Part shown: piece by piece, positions 1 through 5,736 of the stretch
Position numbering within the stretch: the first letter of the stretch is position 1
How the letters are laid out: each line of letters begins with the position of its first letter
Assembly (NCBI GenBank): GCA_903930395.1
Contig: CAIYYE010000569.1
Location: forward strand, 1 to 5,759
Source of the DNA: an uncultured beta proteobacterium
GTDB lineage: Bacteria > Pseudomonadota > Gammaproteobacteria > Burkholderiales > Rhodocyclaceae
Direction: 5' to 3'
Length of the DNA: 5,759 nucleotides
Made by a program: the position numbers and the translations under genes
Notes under the pieces: model-generated
Database searches by the model: none
Told to the model about the DNA's origin: nothing
What the model saw: only the letters and a program-made list of their open reading frames with translations

Positions 1-749
1 CGTTCACTGGCGGTAACGGTAATCTTGACCCGAACCTTCCGGTCAAGAGCTTGATTGCCTTTGATATGCATTTTCCGCGCGTTAACCTGATCGGTGGCTC
101 GATGGACTTCCAGCTTCCGGGAATTGGCTCGGCGGTTCGGGTTGAGGGTGCTTACACAAATGGCGAGGAATTTGCCAATACGGCGCGTAGCGAGCTTTAC
201 TCGAAGAACGACGTCTTCCGTGCCGTTATCGGTATTGACCGCCCGACCTTCGTGCCCTTTATCAGCGAAACCTCGGCCACGCTGTTCTCGGCCCAATTGT
301 TCTATCAGCACATCTTCGATCACGAGTACAACCAAGGCCCTCTGGGACCGGTCGGTATGCCGGATTGGGAAGACAACTTTATCGGCACCTTGCTGATCAA
401 GGGCTTCCTGCGCAACGGTACGCTCAGCCCGCAGATCATCTTCGCGCATGACTTCCAGGCCCAGGCGAGTGCTGTTGCGCCGCAGGTCGAATGGAACGTC
501 ACGAACGACCTGAAGCTGACCCTTGGCGCCAACTACAAGCTGGCTGAAGGGCGTTCGCGCTGGAAATTCGACGATTGCCGCTCGTGTAATCCGTATGAGC
601 CCTTCACTAGCTACAACCCCGGCGTCCAGGCTGTTGGCCAGTCCTACGGTCTCGGCGGCATGGAGCCCCTCGGCCGTTTCCGCGCTGGCCCGATTGGTGC
701 CGCGTTCAAGGAAAACGACATTTTCCTGCGTGTTAACTACAAGTTCTAA
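1..749 (+). CDS. DUF1302-family outer-membrane protein, C-terminal part
   Basis: The reading frame is open from the left edge (first whole codon at base 3) to TAA at 747-749, so this is the last ~248 residues of a longer protein; family members are usually around 550-650 residues. Likely an outer-membrane beta-barrel: the visible part alternates polar and hydrophobic residues in strand-like stretches separated by Gly/Asn/Pro-rich loops, and it ends in IFLRVNYKF, with the terminal Phe typical of barrel proteins recognised by the Bam machinery. A CxxC pair (DDCRSCNPY) near residue 180 of the visible part sits in what looks like a loop. The assignment rests on overall resemblance and on the adjacent DUF1329 gene, its usual partner. 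The cargo is unknown; a part in handling or uptake of hydrophobic or aromatic compounds is only inferred from context. The TTG at 51 is an internal codon, not a start. Confidence 0.8.
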   Translation, partial: FTGGNGNLDPNLPVKSLIAFDMHFPRVNLIGGSMDFQLPGIGSAVRVEGAYTNGEEFANTARSELYSKNDVFRAVIGIDRPTFVPFISETSATLFSAQLFYQHIFDHEYNQGPLGPVGMPDWEDNFIGTLLIKGFLRNGTLSPQIIFAHDFQAQASAVAPQVEWNVTNDLKLTLGANYKLAEGRSRWKFDDCRSCNPYEPFTSYNPGVQAVGQSYGLGGMEPLGRFRAGPIGAAFKENDIFLRVNYKF

Positions 750-770
750 CCTCTACCCGGAGACAAACAC

Positions 771-2075
771 ATGAAAAAATCCATGATTCCCCTGCTGCTC
801 GCAGGTCTCGTCGGCTCAGCGTTCGCTGCTACGGAAGCCGACGTCGAAAACACCTTCAATCCCTACAAGGCCGGCATGCCCAGCGCACCGGGCGTGACGC
901 CTGGCGCGGTGATCAACAAGGCCAATGTCGACCAGTTCAAGGACGTCCTGTCGGTTGGTCTGTACAAGCTGCTCAAGGATGGTGCTTTTGAAATGAAGGT
1001 CGGTGCCACGACCCAGTTCATGATCAACAGCAGCTACATCAATGCTACCAAGACCAATCTGAACAAGACCAAGCTGGGTTCCAAGGCTGGCGAGAATCTG
1101 ACGGGTTACGTGGCTGGTCGTCCGTTCCCGGAAGAGCCGGACCTTAAAGATCCGCGTGCCGGCGAAAAGCTGGCCTGGAACTACAAGTACGGTGTGAACT
1201 GGGGTGACGGTGCGGTCATTTCGCCGTTCTACTGGCGTTACCGCAACATGACCACCGGGCAGATCGAGAAGACCATCAAGTATGACTTCCACTTCCTGAA
1301 CTTCATGCACCGCACCAAGGATGCGCCGATTCCGGAATTCACCCCGAATCCGTCCGGCCTCTACCGCGCCATTTACGTCAAGGCCAACGAGCCGCAGGAT
1401 CTGAAGAACACCCAGCTCCTGATCCAGCGCTTCGAGGATGACAGCAAGCTCGACGACGCCTACCTGTATCTCGGCTTCCAGCGTCGCGTCCGTCGTCTGG
1501 CCCAAGGCCAGGTGACTGACTCCTTCCTCGGCTCCGATCTCATGATCGAAGACTTCGAAGGCTACAACGGCCGCGTTTCAGACATGAAGTGGACCTATAA
1601 AGGCACCAAGAACATGATGTTGCCGATGTGGAACCACAACGAACTCAAGCTTTCCGACGAGTTCAAGGAAGCCGACGGCTACAAGTTCGTGAACTACAGC
1701 GGTCAGGGCGGCTGTTTCCCGGACGGCACCTGGCAGCTGCGCAAGGTCTATGTGCTCGAAGCGGCTCCGGTCAATCCGAACCATCCGATCAGCAAGCGGA
1801 CTTTCTACATGGATGCCCAGTTGCAGAACCTGAACGGCGCCATCGACATTTACGACCGCAAGGGCGAACTGTGGAAGGCCTTCAGCGTCGGCAAGTCGCA
1901 TCCTGACCATCACCTGCCGGTCAACAAGGGTTCCGGCATCGGTATCGATGACGGCGTGATCATGGTCGACGTCCAGGCCAAGCATTGCACGACCGCCCAG
2001 TTCAAGGGCCAGGTTGATCCGAAGAAGGCACCTCCGGGTCTCTTCCAGGTGCAGAACCTGCGCGGTGGTGACTGA
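771..2075 (+). CDS. DUF1329-family periplasmic protein (LolA/LolB-like fold)
   Basis: Complete, 434 residues, the usual size for DUF1329 (PF07044), a family related in fold to outer-membrane lipoprotein-sorting proteins. Residues 1-19 form a Sec signal peptide: KK at 2-3, a hydrophobic core (MIPLLLAGLVGSAFA), and an AFA site giving a mature N-terminus at A20 or T21. There is no lipobox cysteine, so the mature protein should be soluble in the periplasm or peripheral at the outer membrane. The family-typical centre is seen near residues 255-290 (DLMIEDFEGYNGR, then KWTYKGTKNMMLPMWNH), followed by VNYSGQGGCFPDGTWQLR and KRTFYMD. Two cysteines of the mature protein, C315 and C406, could form a disulphide. 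GGAG at 759-762 is 8 bases before the ATG. It lies 21 bases after the DUF1302 gene, so the two are almost surely cotranscribed, and a terminator follows. Molecular function is not known; a shuttle or chaperone for a hydrophobic ligand or for the partner barrel is inference. Confidence 0.88.
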   Translation: MKKSMIPLLLAGLVGSAFAATEADVENTFNPYKAGMPSAPGVTPGAVINKANVDQFKDVLSVGLYKLLKDGAFEMKVGATTQFMINSSYINATKTNLNKTKLGSKAGENLTGYVAGRPFPEEPDLKDPRAGEKLAWNYKYGVNWGDGAVISPFYWRYRNMTTGQIEKTIKYDFHFLNFMHRTKDAPIPEFTPNPSGLYRAIYVKANEPQDLKNTQLLIQRFEDDSKLDDAYLYLGFQRRVRRLAQGQVTDSFLGSDLMIEDFEGYNGRVSDMKWTYKGTKNMMLPMWNHNELKLSDEFKEADGYKFVNYSGQGGCFPDGTWQLRKVYVLEAAPVNPNHPISKRTFYMDAQLQNLNGAIDIYDRKGELWKAFSVGKSHPDHHLPVNKGSGIGIDDGVIMVDVQAKHCTTAQFKGQVDPKKAPPGLFQVQNLRGGD

Positions 2076-2145
2076 TCGCGTTATCCGTATTTAATTGTCT
2101 CTGCGGGTGAGGGCATTCTTTCGGGAAACCCTCTCTCCCTCCTTG

Positions 2146-2174
2146 GGGAGGCCTTTGTGGCCTCCCATTTTTTT
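2146..2174 (+). terminator. Rho-independent terminator of the DUF1302-DUF1329 operon
   Basis: A perfect 8-bp stem, GGGAGGCC (2146-2153) with GGCCTCCC (2159-2166), closes a 5-base loop (TTTGT). One A and seven Ts follow (2168-2174). It starts 70 bases after the DUF1329 stop codon. On the other strand the hairpin is not followed by a T run, so it should stop only rightward transcription; this protects the convergent regulator gene that ends at 2191. Confidence 0.92.
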
Positions 2175-2190
2175 GTCCCGGATTCGCTGC

Positions 2191-3087
2191 CTAATTGCTC
2201 GGTGATTCCCTGAATTTTTGTACGCTGGCGAGGAAGGCCTGAAGGATGGGCGAGTGGTCATCGCTGCGGTAAATGCAGCTGAGGTCGACGGTCGCTGAAA
2301 TGGCATCGCGAAATGGCCGGCAGACGATGCCGGGCAGGCTGATGGTGGTGGCCGACTTGGGCACGATGGTCATGCCGAAGCCGCCGGCGACGAGCGCCAT
2401 GCCGGTCACCGCATCGCCCACCACCTGCGAAATCTGCGGCGTGACGCCCATGTTCTGACAGAGCTGGATGATGCGGTCTACGAAGTTTGGCCGGGCGCCT
2501 GACGGGAAGAGCACCAGCGGATATTTGGCCACCTCCATGAAGGGCACCGACTCGTGCTGGGCCAGCGGGTGGTCGGCGTTGATGACCAGATAAAGCGGTT
2601 CGCGCATGATCAGCTCGGTCGTGATGTCGGGCAAGGGGGCGAGCATGCGGTTGAAGCCGATGGTGATGCGGCGCTGGCGCAGGGCCTCGATCTGTTCCGA
2701 CTTGGACATCGTGTGGAGCGAGACGACGACATCCGGATTGGTGTCTCGAAACAATTGCAGCAGCTTGGGAATGGTGCCCAGGATGCCCGTCCCGAAAATG
2801 CCGATATCGAGCCGCCCGAGCTTGCCCTGGCCGGCCCGCTTGGTGCGTTCGATGGCCTGCTCGACGAGGGCGCGGATGTTGCTCGCCTCTTCGTAAAACA
2901 TCTCGCCGGCCTGGGTCAGTTCGACGCCGCGCGGCGTGCGGATGAAGAGCTGGACGCCGAGTTCTTCCTCCAGTTGCTGAATCTGCCGGGTCAGCGGCGG
3001 CTGCGAGATACACAGGCGCAGCGCGGCACGGCCGATGTTGAGTTCTTCGGCGACGGCGATGAAATATTTGAGATGCCGCAGGTCCAT
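2191..3087 (-). CDS. LysR-type transcriptional regulator, CatR/CatM/CbnR class
   Basis: Complete, 298 residues, normal for the family. The N-terminal winged helix-turn-helix covers about residues 1-60: MDLRHLKYFIAVAEELNIGR, then the recognition segment with ISQPPLTRQIQQLEEELG and the wing RTPRGVELTQAG. A linker helix follows (about 60-90), then a periplasmic-binding-protein-like effector domain (about 91-295) with the SKSEQIEALRQRRITIGFNR stretch that marks the group controlling catechol, chlorocatechol and benzoate pathways. Such proteins are usually tetramers that respond to a pathway intermediate such as a muconate. Start chosen at the ATG at 3087: GGGAG (3097-3093 on this strand) is 5 bases upstream and the family's MDLRHL opening begins there. 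It is divergent from the catechol dioxygenase gene across 337 bases, so control of that operon is likely. The ligand cannot be read from the sequence; in meta-cleavage loci it may differ from the muconate used by ortho-pathway relatives. Stop is TAG at 2193-2191. Confidence 0.92.
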   Translation of the reverse strand: MDLRHLKYFIAVAEELNIGRAALRLCISQPPLTRQIQQLEEELGVQLFIRTPRGVELTQAGEMFYEEASNIRALVEQAIERTKRAGQGKLGRLDIGIFGTGILGTIPKLLQLFRDTNPDVVVSLHTMSKSEQIEALRQRRITIGFNRMLAPLPDITTELIMREPLYLVINADHPLAQHESVPFMEVAKYPLVLFPSGARPNFVDRIIQLCQNMGVTPQISQVVGDAVTGMALVAGGFGMTIVPKSATTISLPGIVCRPFRDAISATVDLSCIYRSDDHSPILQAFLASVQKFRESPSN

Positions 3088-3128
3088 GTTGTCTCCCTGA
3101 TGATCGGTGCTGCTTGTCCTAAAAGGTA

Positions 3129-3141
3129 TGGCTAGGCGCCA
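3129..3141. promoter_or_regulatory. Candidate LysR-type box (T-N11-A dyad) near the regulator gene
   Basis: TGGC-N5-GCCA is a perfect 4-bp dyad that also satisfies the LysR-family T-N11-A pattern. It sits 42-54 bases upstream of the lysR start codon. A TATACT hexamer on the - strand (3162-3157), a possible -10 element with no good -35, would place the regulator's start point just upstream, so binding here would fit the autorepression common in this family. Three GTAT repeats (3126, 3148, 3158) lie in the same stretch. T-N11-A is a weak motif and the assignment is inference. Confidence 0.35.
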
Positions 3142-3227
3142 AATCTAGTATTGGACAGTATAGCTCAGGCTTTCTAATCTGCTTCTGGAGACAGGGCGAT
3201 TGCTTGAATGGCGGGTTTATAAATTTA

Positions 3228-3240
3228 TTCATTGTATGAA
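3228..3240. promoter_or_regulatory. Candidate LysR-type box (T-N11-A dyad) upstream of the sigma-54 promoter
   Basis: TTCAT-TGT-ATGAA is a perfect 5-bp dyad that fits T-N11-A. AAAT (3221-3224) and ATTT (3241-3244) extend it imperfectly, with three unpaired bases on the left. Its centre is about 118 bases before the predicted start point of the dioxygenase operon. That is farther than the usual -65 position for a LysR activator acting on a sigma-70 promoter, so it may be for autoregulation, repression or another protein altogether. Confidence 0.3.
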
Positions 3241-3246
3241 ATTTGT

Positions 3247-3254
3247 TTGATCAA
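3247..3254. promoter_or_regulatory. Candidate upstream activator site of XylR/DmpR type
   Basis: TTGATCAA, itself a palindrome, resembles the TTGATCAA-type elements bound by XylR/DmpR/PoxR-class sigma-54 activators of phenol and toluene operons. It is about 100 bases before the predicted start point, somewhat closer than the ~120-170 known for the classical Po and Pu promoters. A weaker related sequence, CTGATTGGTTAATCAA (3292-3307), overlaps the putative IHF site. Only one strong element is seen where two would be expected, hence modest confidence. Confidence 0.4.
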
Positions 3255-3301
3255 AAATATCCAACTTAATTCGTTTTCAGTGAATCGATTTCTGATTGGT
3301 T

Positions 3302-3314
3302 AATCAAAACAATG
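3302..3314 (+). promoter_or_regulatory. Candidate IHF binding site
   Basis: AATCAA-AACA-ATG matches the IHF consensus WATCAA-N4-TTR at all defined positions but one (A instead of the first T of TTR). It lies between the TTGATCAA element and the -24 box, where IHF bends DNA to bring a distant activator to sigma-54 polymerase. The position strengthens the call; the motif alone is common in AT-rich DNA. Confidence 0.45.
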
Positions 3315-3325
3315 CTTTGTCAATT

Positions 3326-3341
3326 TGGCATACATCCTGCG
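3326..3341 (+). promoter_or_regulatory. Sigma-54 (-24/-12) promoter of the dioxygenase/phenol hydroxylase operon
   Basis: TGGCATACATCCTGCG matches the consensus TGGCAYR-N4-TTGCW. The GG (3327-3328) and GC (3339-3340) doublets have exact spacing, and TGGCA plus the following pyrimidine-purine are all present. Deviations are C for the first T of TTGC and G at the last position. Predicted transcription starts near 3352, leaving a leader of about 73 bases before the ATG at 3425. Phenol hydroxylase operons of the dmp, pox, mop and phc type are classically sigma-54 dependent, which agrees. A DmpR-like activator is required but not encoded in this window. Confidence 0.8.
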
Positions 3342-3380
3342 AATAGATTGCTCACAAAATGCATTCGCAAAACAGGATGT
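3332..3380. repeat. Long imperfect inverted repeat over the core promoter and start point
   Basis: The left arm, ACATCCTGCGAAT (3332-3344), is fully matched on the right by ATTCG (3363-3367) and CAGGATGT (3373-3380). This gives 13 paired bases with a 5-base insertion (CAAAA, 3368-3372) in the right arm and an 18-base centre. An alternative register pairs TGCGAAT (3338-3344) with ATTCGCA (3363-3369). The left arm covers the -12 element and the centre holds the predicted start point, so the structure cannot form in an RNA begun there; it would act at DNA level, for example as an operator or cruciform. Its function is unknown. Confidence 0.6.
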
Positions 3381-3424
3381 GTCTGGAAGCGATGTTTGTA
3401 CGACATTAAAGAGGAGACAAAACA

Positions 3425-4360
3425 ATGGCAATGACAGGTGTTTTACGTCCGGGGCATGCCCAGATTCGCGTGCTGGATCTTGAGGAGGCTGTTCATCACT
3501 ACCGTGATGTGATGGGGCTGGTTGAAACGGCGCGCGATGCCCAGGGGCGGGTATATCTGAAGTGCTGGGATGAGCGTGATCACAACAGCGTGATTTTGCG
3601 CGAGGCTGATCGCGCCGGGATCGACTTTTTCGCCTTCAAGGTGCTCGACAAGGCGACCCTGAACAAGCTTGAGGCTGATCTGCAGGCTTATGGCGTGAGT
3701 ACCGAACGCATTCCGGCCGGCGAGTTGCTGGAAACCGGTGAGCGCGTCCGCTTCCAGATACCGACCGGTCACCTGATCGAGCTGTATGCCGAGAAGACGG
3801 CAGTGGGTAACGGACTGCAAGTGCAGAATCCGGCGCCGTGGACCAAGGCATCCGAGAACGGCATCGCGCCGGTTCGCCTCGATCACTGCTTGCTCTACGG
3901 TCCGAATGTCGCCGCTGTCCAGAAGTTGTTCACCGAGGTGCTTGGCTTCTATCTGGTCGAGCACGTTCTGACGCCAGATGGCACCGGAAGCGCAGCCATC
4001 TGGCTATCGTGTTCGCACAAGGTTCATGACATCGCTTTTGTCGAACACCCTGAGCCGGGCAAACTGCATCATCTTTCCTTCCTGCTGGAAAGCTGGGAGG
4101 AAGTACTGCGTGCTTCCGACATTCTCTCCATGAACAACGTCCCGCTGGATATAGGCCCGACGCGTCATGGCATCACCCGGGGCTGCACGATTTACGCCTG
4201 GGACCCGTCCGGCAATCGTTTCGAGACCTTCATGGGTGGTTACCAGCCCTATCCTGATTACGAAGCGACGACCTGGACTTTCGACGGTCTGGGGGCAGGC
4301 GGCGGCCTGGATTATCCGCAACGCAAACTGCACGAGACCTTCCTGAGTGTCGTGACCTGA
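3425..4360 (+). CDS. dmpB: Catechol 2,3-dioxygenase (extradiol, meta-cleavage)
   Basis: Opens catechol or methylcatechols next to the hydroxyls to give 2-hydroxymuconic semialdehydes, using Fe(II) and O2 in the cytoplasm. It has 311 residues (XylE has 307) and is collinear with XylE/DmpB: N-terminal vicinal-oxygen-chelate half (about 1-145) and catalytic C-terminal half (about 146-305). The iron ligands are present as H154 (RLDHCLLYG), H216 (GKLHHLSF) and E267 (GNRFETF). The active-site residues equivalent to XylE H199, H246 and Y255 are H201, H248 and Y257. The extradiol signature runs from T246 to E267. One residue is inserted relative to XylE between the first ligand and H201. AGAGGAG (3410-3416) supports the ATG at 3425; the ATG at 3431 is a less likely alternative. 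It is first in the operon, directly behind the sigma-54 promoter and ahead of the hydroxylase. The symbol follows the CF600 system; substrate preference within the family cannot be read here. Confidence 0.95.
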   Translation: MAMTGVLRPGHAQIRVLDLEEAVHHYRDVMGLVETARDAQGRVYLKCWDERDHNSVILREADRAGIDFFAFKVLDKATLNKLEADLQAYGVSTERIPAGELLETGERVRFQIPTGHLIELYAEKTAVGNGLQVQNPAPWTKASENGIAPVRLDHCLLYGPNVAAVQKLFTEVLGFYLVEHVLTPDGTGSAAIWLSCSHKVHDIAFVEHPEPGKLHHLSFLLESWEEVLRASDILSMNNVPLDIGPTRHGITRGCTIYAWDPSGNRFETFMGGYQPYPDYEATTWTFDGLGAGGGLDYPQRKLHETFLSVVT

Positions 4361-4375
4361 GGCACCCGGCCAATT

Positions 4376-4402
4376 GCTATCCCCGCCAGCCGTGGGGATG
4401 GC
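4376..4402 (+). other. Strong intercistronic stem-loop between dioxygenase and hydroxylase genes
   Basis: GCTATCCCCGC (4376-4386) pairs with GTGGGGATGGC (4392-4402) over 11 bp, including two G-U pairs, around a 5-base loop (CAGCC). Four consecutive C-G pairs make it stable. It starts 16 bases after the dioxygenase stop and ends 43 bases before the hydroxylase start. Only TTTGT follows, so it is a poor intrinsic terminator. It could be a partial attenuator, an RNA 3'-end stabiliser or a processing site that sets different levels of the two enzymes. The structure is read directly; its role is inference. Confidence 0.6.
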
Positions 4403-4445
4403 TTTGTCCGTTTGCCAGCCCAATAACGAGGAAGGAAGTCCACCC

Positions 4446-5438
4446 ATGCAAATCGATCTTCGTACCGTCAGTATCAAACAACAGCGCAACACCTTCGATC
4501 ACCTGGCGCGCCGTTTCGGCGACAAGCCGGCCTCGCGCTACCAGGAGGCCAGCTACGATATCCAGGCGACTGAAAACCTGCATTACCGCCCGACCTGGGA
4601 TCCGGATCAACTGATCTACGATGCCTCGATTACCAAAATCGTCATGGCCGACTGGTATGCGCTGAAAGACCCGCGCCAGTATTTTTACAACAACTACACC
4701 CTGGCCCGCGCCCGCCAGCAGGAAACCGCGGAAGCGAATTTCACCTTTGTCGAAAGTCGTGGTCTGGTCGAGATGCTGCCGGCAGAACTCAAACAGGTCG
4801 CGCTCGACGTGCTGGTGCCGCTGCGCCACGCCGCGTGGGGCGCCAACATGCACAATTCCTTCATCTCGGGCTATGGCTACGCCGCCATCTTCACCCAGGC
4901 CTGCATGTTCCACGCCATGGACAACCTCGGCATCGCCCAATACCTGTCGCGTCTGGGCCTGCTGCTCGGCGACCAGGAAGCGCTGGTCGACGGCAAGACC
5001 GCCTGGATGGATGACGAAGCCTGGCAGCCGCTGCGCCGCTATGTCGAAGACTGCCTGGTCGTGCGCGATCCCTTCGAACTGTTCGTCGCCCAGAACGTGG
5101 CGCTCGACGGCCTGCTCTATCCGCTGGTCTATGAGCGCATCGTCGACGGCACGTTGTCGACCCAGGGGGCATCGTCCGTCGCCATGCTCTGCCAGTTCAT
5201 GAGCGACTGGTTCGACGAAACCCGCAAGTGGGTCGATGCCGTGATCAAGGTGGCTGCCGCCGAGTCCGAGCATAACCGCCTCATTCTTCAGGAATGGACG
5301 GACAAATGGAGCCAGCGTGCTGCCGTCGCCCTGCTGCCGGTTGCCCGCAAGGCACTGGCCGCTGATGCCGAGGAGGTGGTCGGCGAGGAGGTCGCGGCCT
5401 TCAAGGCGCGCCTCAAGAAAATCGGCGTGGACATCTGA
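4446..5438 (+). CDS. dmpL: Phenol hydroxylase, beta subunit (P1, DmpL type)
   Basis: Structural beta subunit of the (alpha-beta-gamma)2 hydroxylase of the multicomponent phenol/toluene 2-monooxygenase family. It has a ferritin-like helical fold but no diiron centre; it packs against the catalytic DmpN-type subunit in the cytoplasm. 330 residues from the ATG at 4446, against 331 for CF600 DmpL. Family landmarks in order: RRFGDKPASRYQEASYDI (22-39), HYRPTWDPDQ, the DPRQYFYNNY segment, LVPLRHAAWGANM (from 123), QYLSRLGLLL (from 165), LRRYVEDCLVVRDPFEL (from 196), and RLKKIGVDI at the end. AAGGAAG (4432-4438) lies 7 bases before this ATG. An in-frame TTG at 4374 would add 24 unrelated residues and falls in the hairpin, so it was set aside. 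In CF600 a dmpK gene precedes dmpL; here the gap to the dioxygenase holds none. GAGGAG of the next gene overlaps this stop codon, consistent with coupled translation. Confidence 0.95.
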   Translation: MQIDLRTVSIKQQRNTFDHLARRFGDKPASRYQEASYDIQATENLHYRPTWDPDQLIYDASITKIVMADWYALKDPRQYFYNNYTLARARQQETAEANFTFVESRGLVEMLPAELKQVALDVLVPLRHAAWGANMHNSFISGYGYAAIFTQACMFHAMDNLGIAQYLSRLGLLLGDQEALVDGKTAWMDDEAWQPLRRYVEDCLVVRDPFELFVAQNVALDGLLYPLVYERIVDGTLSTQGASSVAMLCQFMSDWFDETRKWVDAVIKVAAAESEHNRLILQEWTDKWSQRAAVALLPVARKALAADAEEVVGEEVAAFKARLKKIGVDI

Positions 5439-5447
5439 GGAGCCGCC

Positions 5448-5717
5448 ATGTCGACCGTATTCATCGCCCTGCAAGCCAACGAAGACACCCGCCCGATCAT
5501 CGATGCCATCGTCCAGGACAACCCGGCGGCGATCGTCAATCGCGAACCAGCCATGGTCAAGATCGACGTGCCCGGTTCGATGACCATCCGGCGCGAAACG
5601 ATAGAAGAGCACATCGGCCGCGCCTACGACCTGCAGGAACTGCAGATCAACCTGATTACCCTCTCCGGCCATGTCGATGAGGATGAAGACCAATTCACCC
5701 TGCGTTGGAACAGCTAA
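5448..5717 (+). CDS. dmpM: Phenol hydroxylase regulatory/coupling protein (P2, DmpM type)
   Basis: Small cofactor-free effector protein that binds the hydroxylase and is needed for efficient coupling of NADH oxidation to phenol hydroxylation (MmoB/DmpM family). 89 residues, against about 90 for CF600 DmpM, and alignable end to end. Landmarks: VFIALQANEDTRPIIDAIVQ at the N-terminus, QDNPAAIV, PAMVKID, the helix IRRETIEEHIGRAYDLQEL, and the acidic end HVDEDEDQFTLRW. GAGGAG overlapping the dmpL stop lies 5 bases before the ATG; the genes are 9 bases apart. The next gene starts 19 bases after the TAA. Order L-M-N is that of the known operons. Confidence 0.95.
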   Translation: MSTVFIALQANEDTRPIIDAIVQDNPAAIVNREPAMVKIDVPGSMTIRRETIEEHIGRAYDLQELQINLITLSGHVDEDEDQFTLRWNS

Positions 5718-5736
5718 GCGCTAGAAGGAGACCGAA

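Larger units (their letters stand above)
3088..3424. promoter_or_regulatory. Divergent control region between lysR and the phenol/catechol operon
   Basis: This 337-base stretch has no credible gene. It is visibly AT-rich, especially 3170-3325, against GC-rich coding sequence on both sides. From left to right it holds the lysR leader and a T-N11-A dyad (3129-3141), a second T-N11-A dyad (3228-3240), TTGATCAA (3247-3254), the palindrome AATCGATT (3283-3290), a near-consensus IHF site (3302-3314), a sigma-54 promoter (3326-3341), a long imperfect dyad over the start point (3332-3380), and the ribosome binding site AGAGGAG (3410-3416) of the dioxygenase gene. AT-rich, bendable DNA between an activator site and a -24/-12 promoter is the normal architecture of sigma-54 systems. 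Confidence 0.8.

Noticed and set aside
816..1505. 229-codon - strand frame opposite the DUF1329 gene
   Set aside because: Antisense shadow of a recognised gene, with no plausible domain content.
2109..2151. Small alternative hairpins before the terminator (GGG-AAA-CCC; CCTCC-TTGG-GGAGG), which could suggest an antiterminator
   Set aside because: They are short, follow the last gene of the unit, and leave nothing downstream on this strand to regulate.
2554..3135. 193-codon + strand frame opposite the lysR gene
   Set aside because: The lysR product on the other strand is collinear with its family across the whole length, so this frame is a shadow.
3317..3346. Possible sigma-70 promoter with TTGTCA at 3317-3322
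   Set aside because: No acceptable -10 hexamer at 16-18 bases (only CGAATA/GAATAG), and the sigma-54 motif in the same place is much better.
4376..4410. Reading the intercistronic hairpin as a full terminator
   Set aside because: Only TTTGT follows the stem rather than a T run, and no promoter is evident before dmpL.
4374..4445. Upstream TTG start giving a longer dmpL product
   Set aside because: The added 24 residues have no match in the family, the TTG is in the base of the hairpin with no ribosome binding site, and the ATG at 4446 gives the usual length.
4377..5693. 438-codon open frame on the - strand opposite the phenol hydroxylase genes
   Set aside because: It runs antisense to two clearly recognised genes, its product is rich in His, Asp, Val and Gly as expected of antisense GC-rich coding DNA, and it resembles no family I know.
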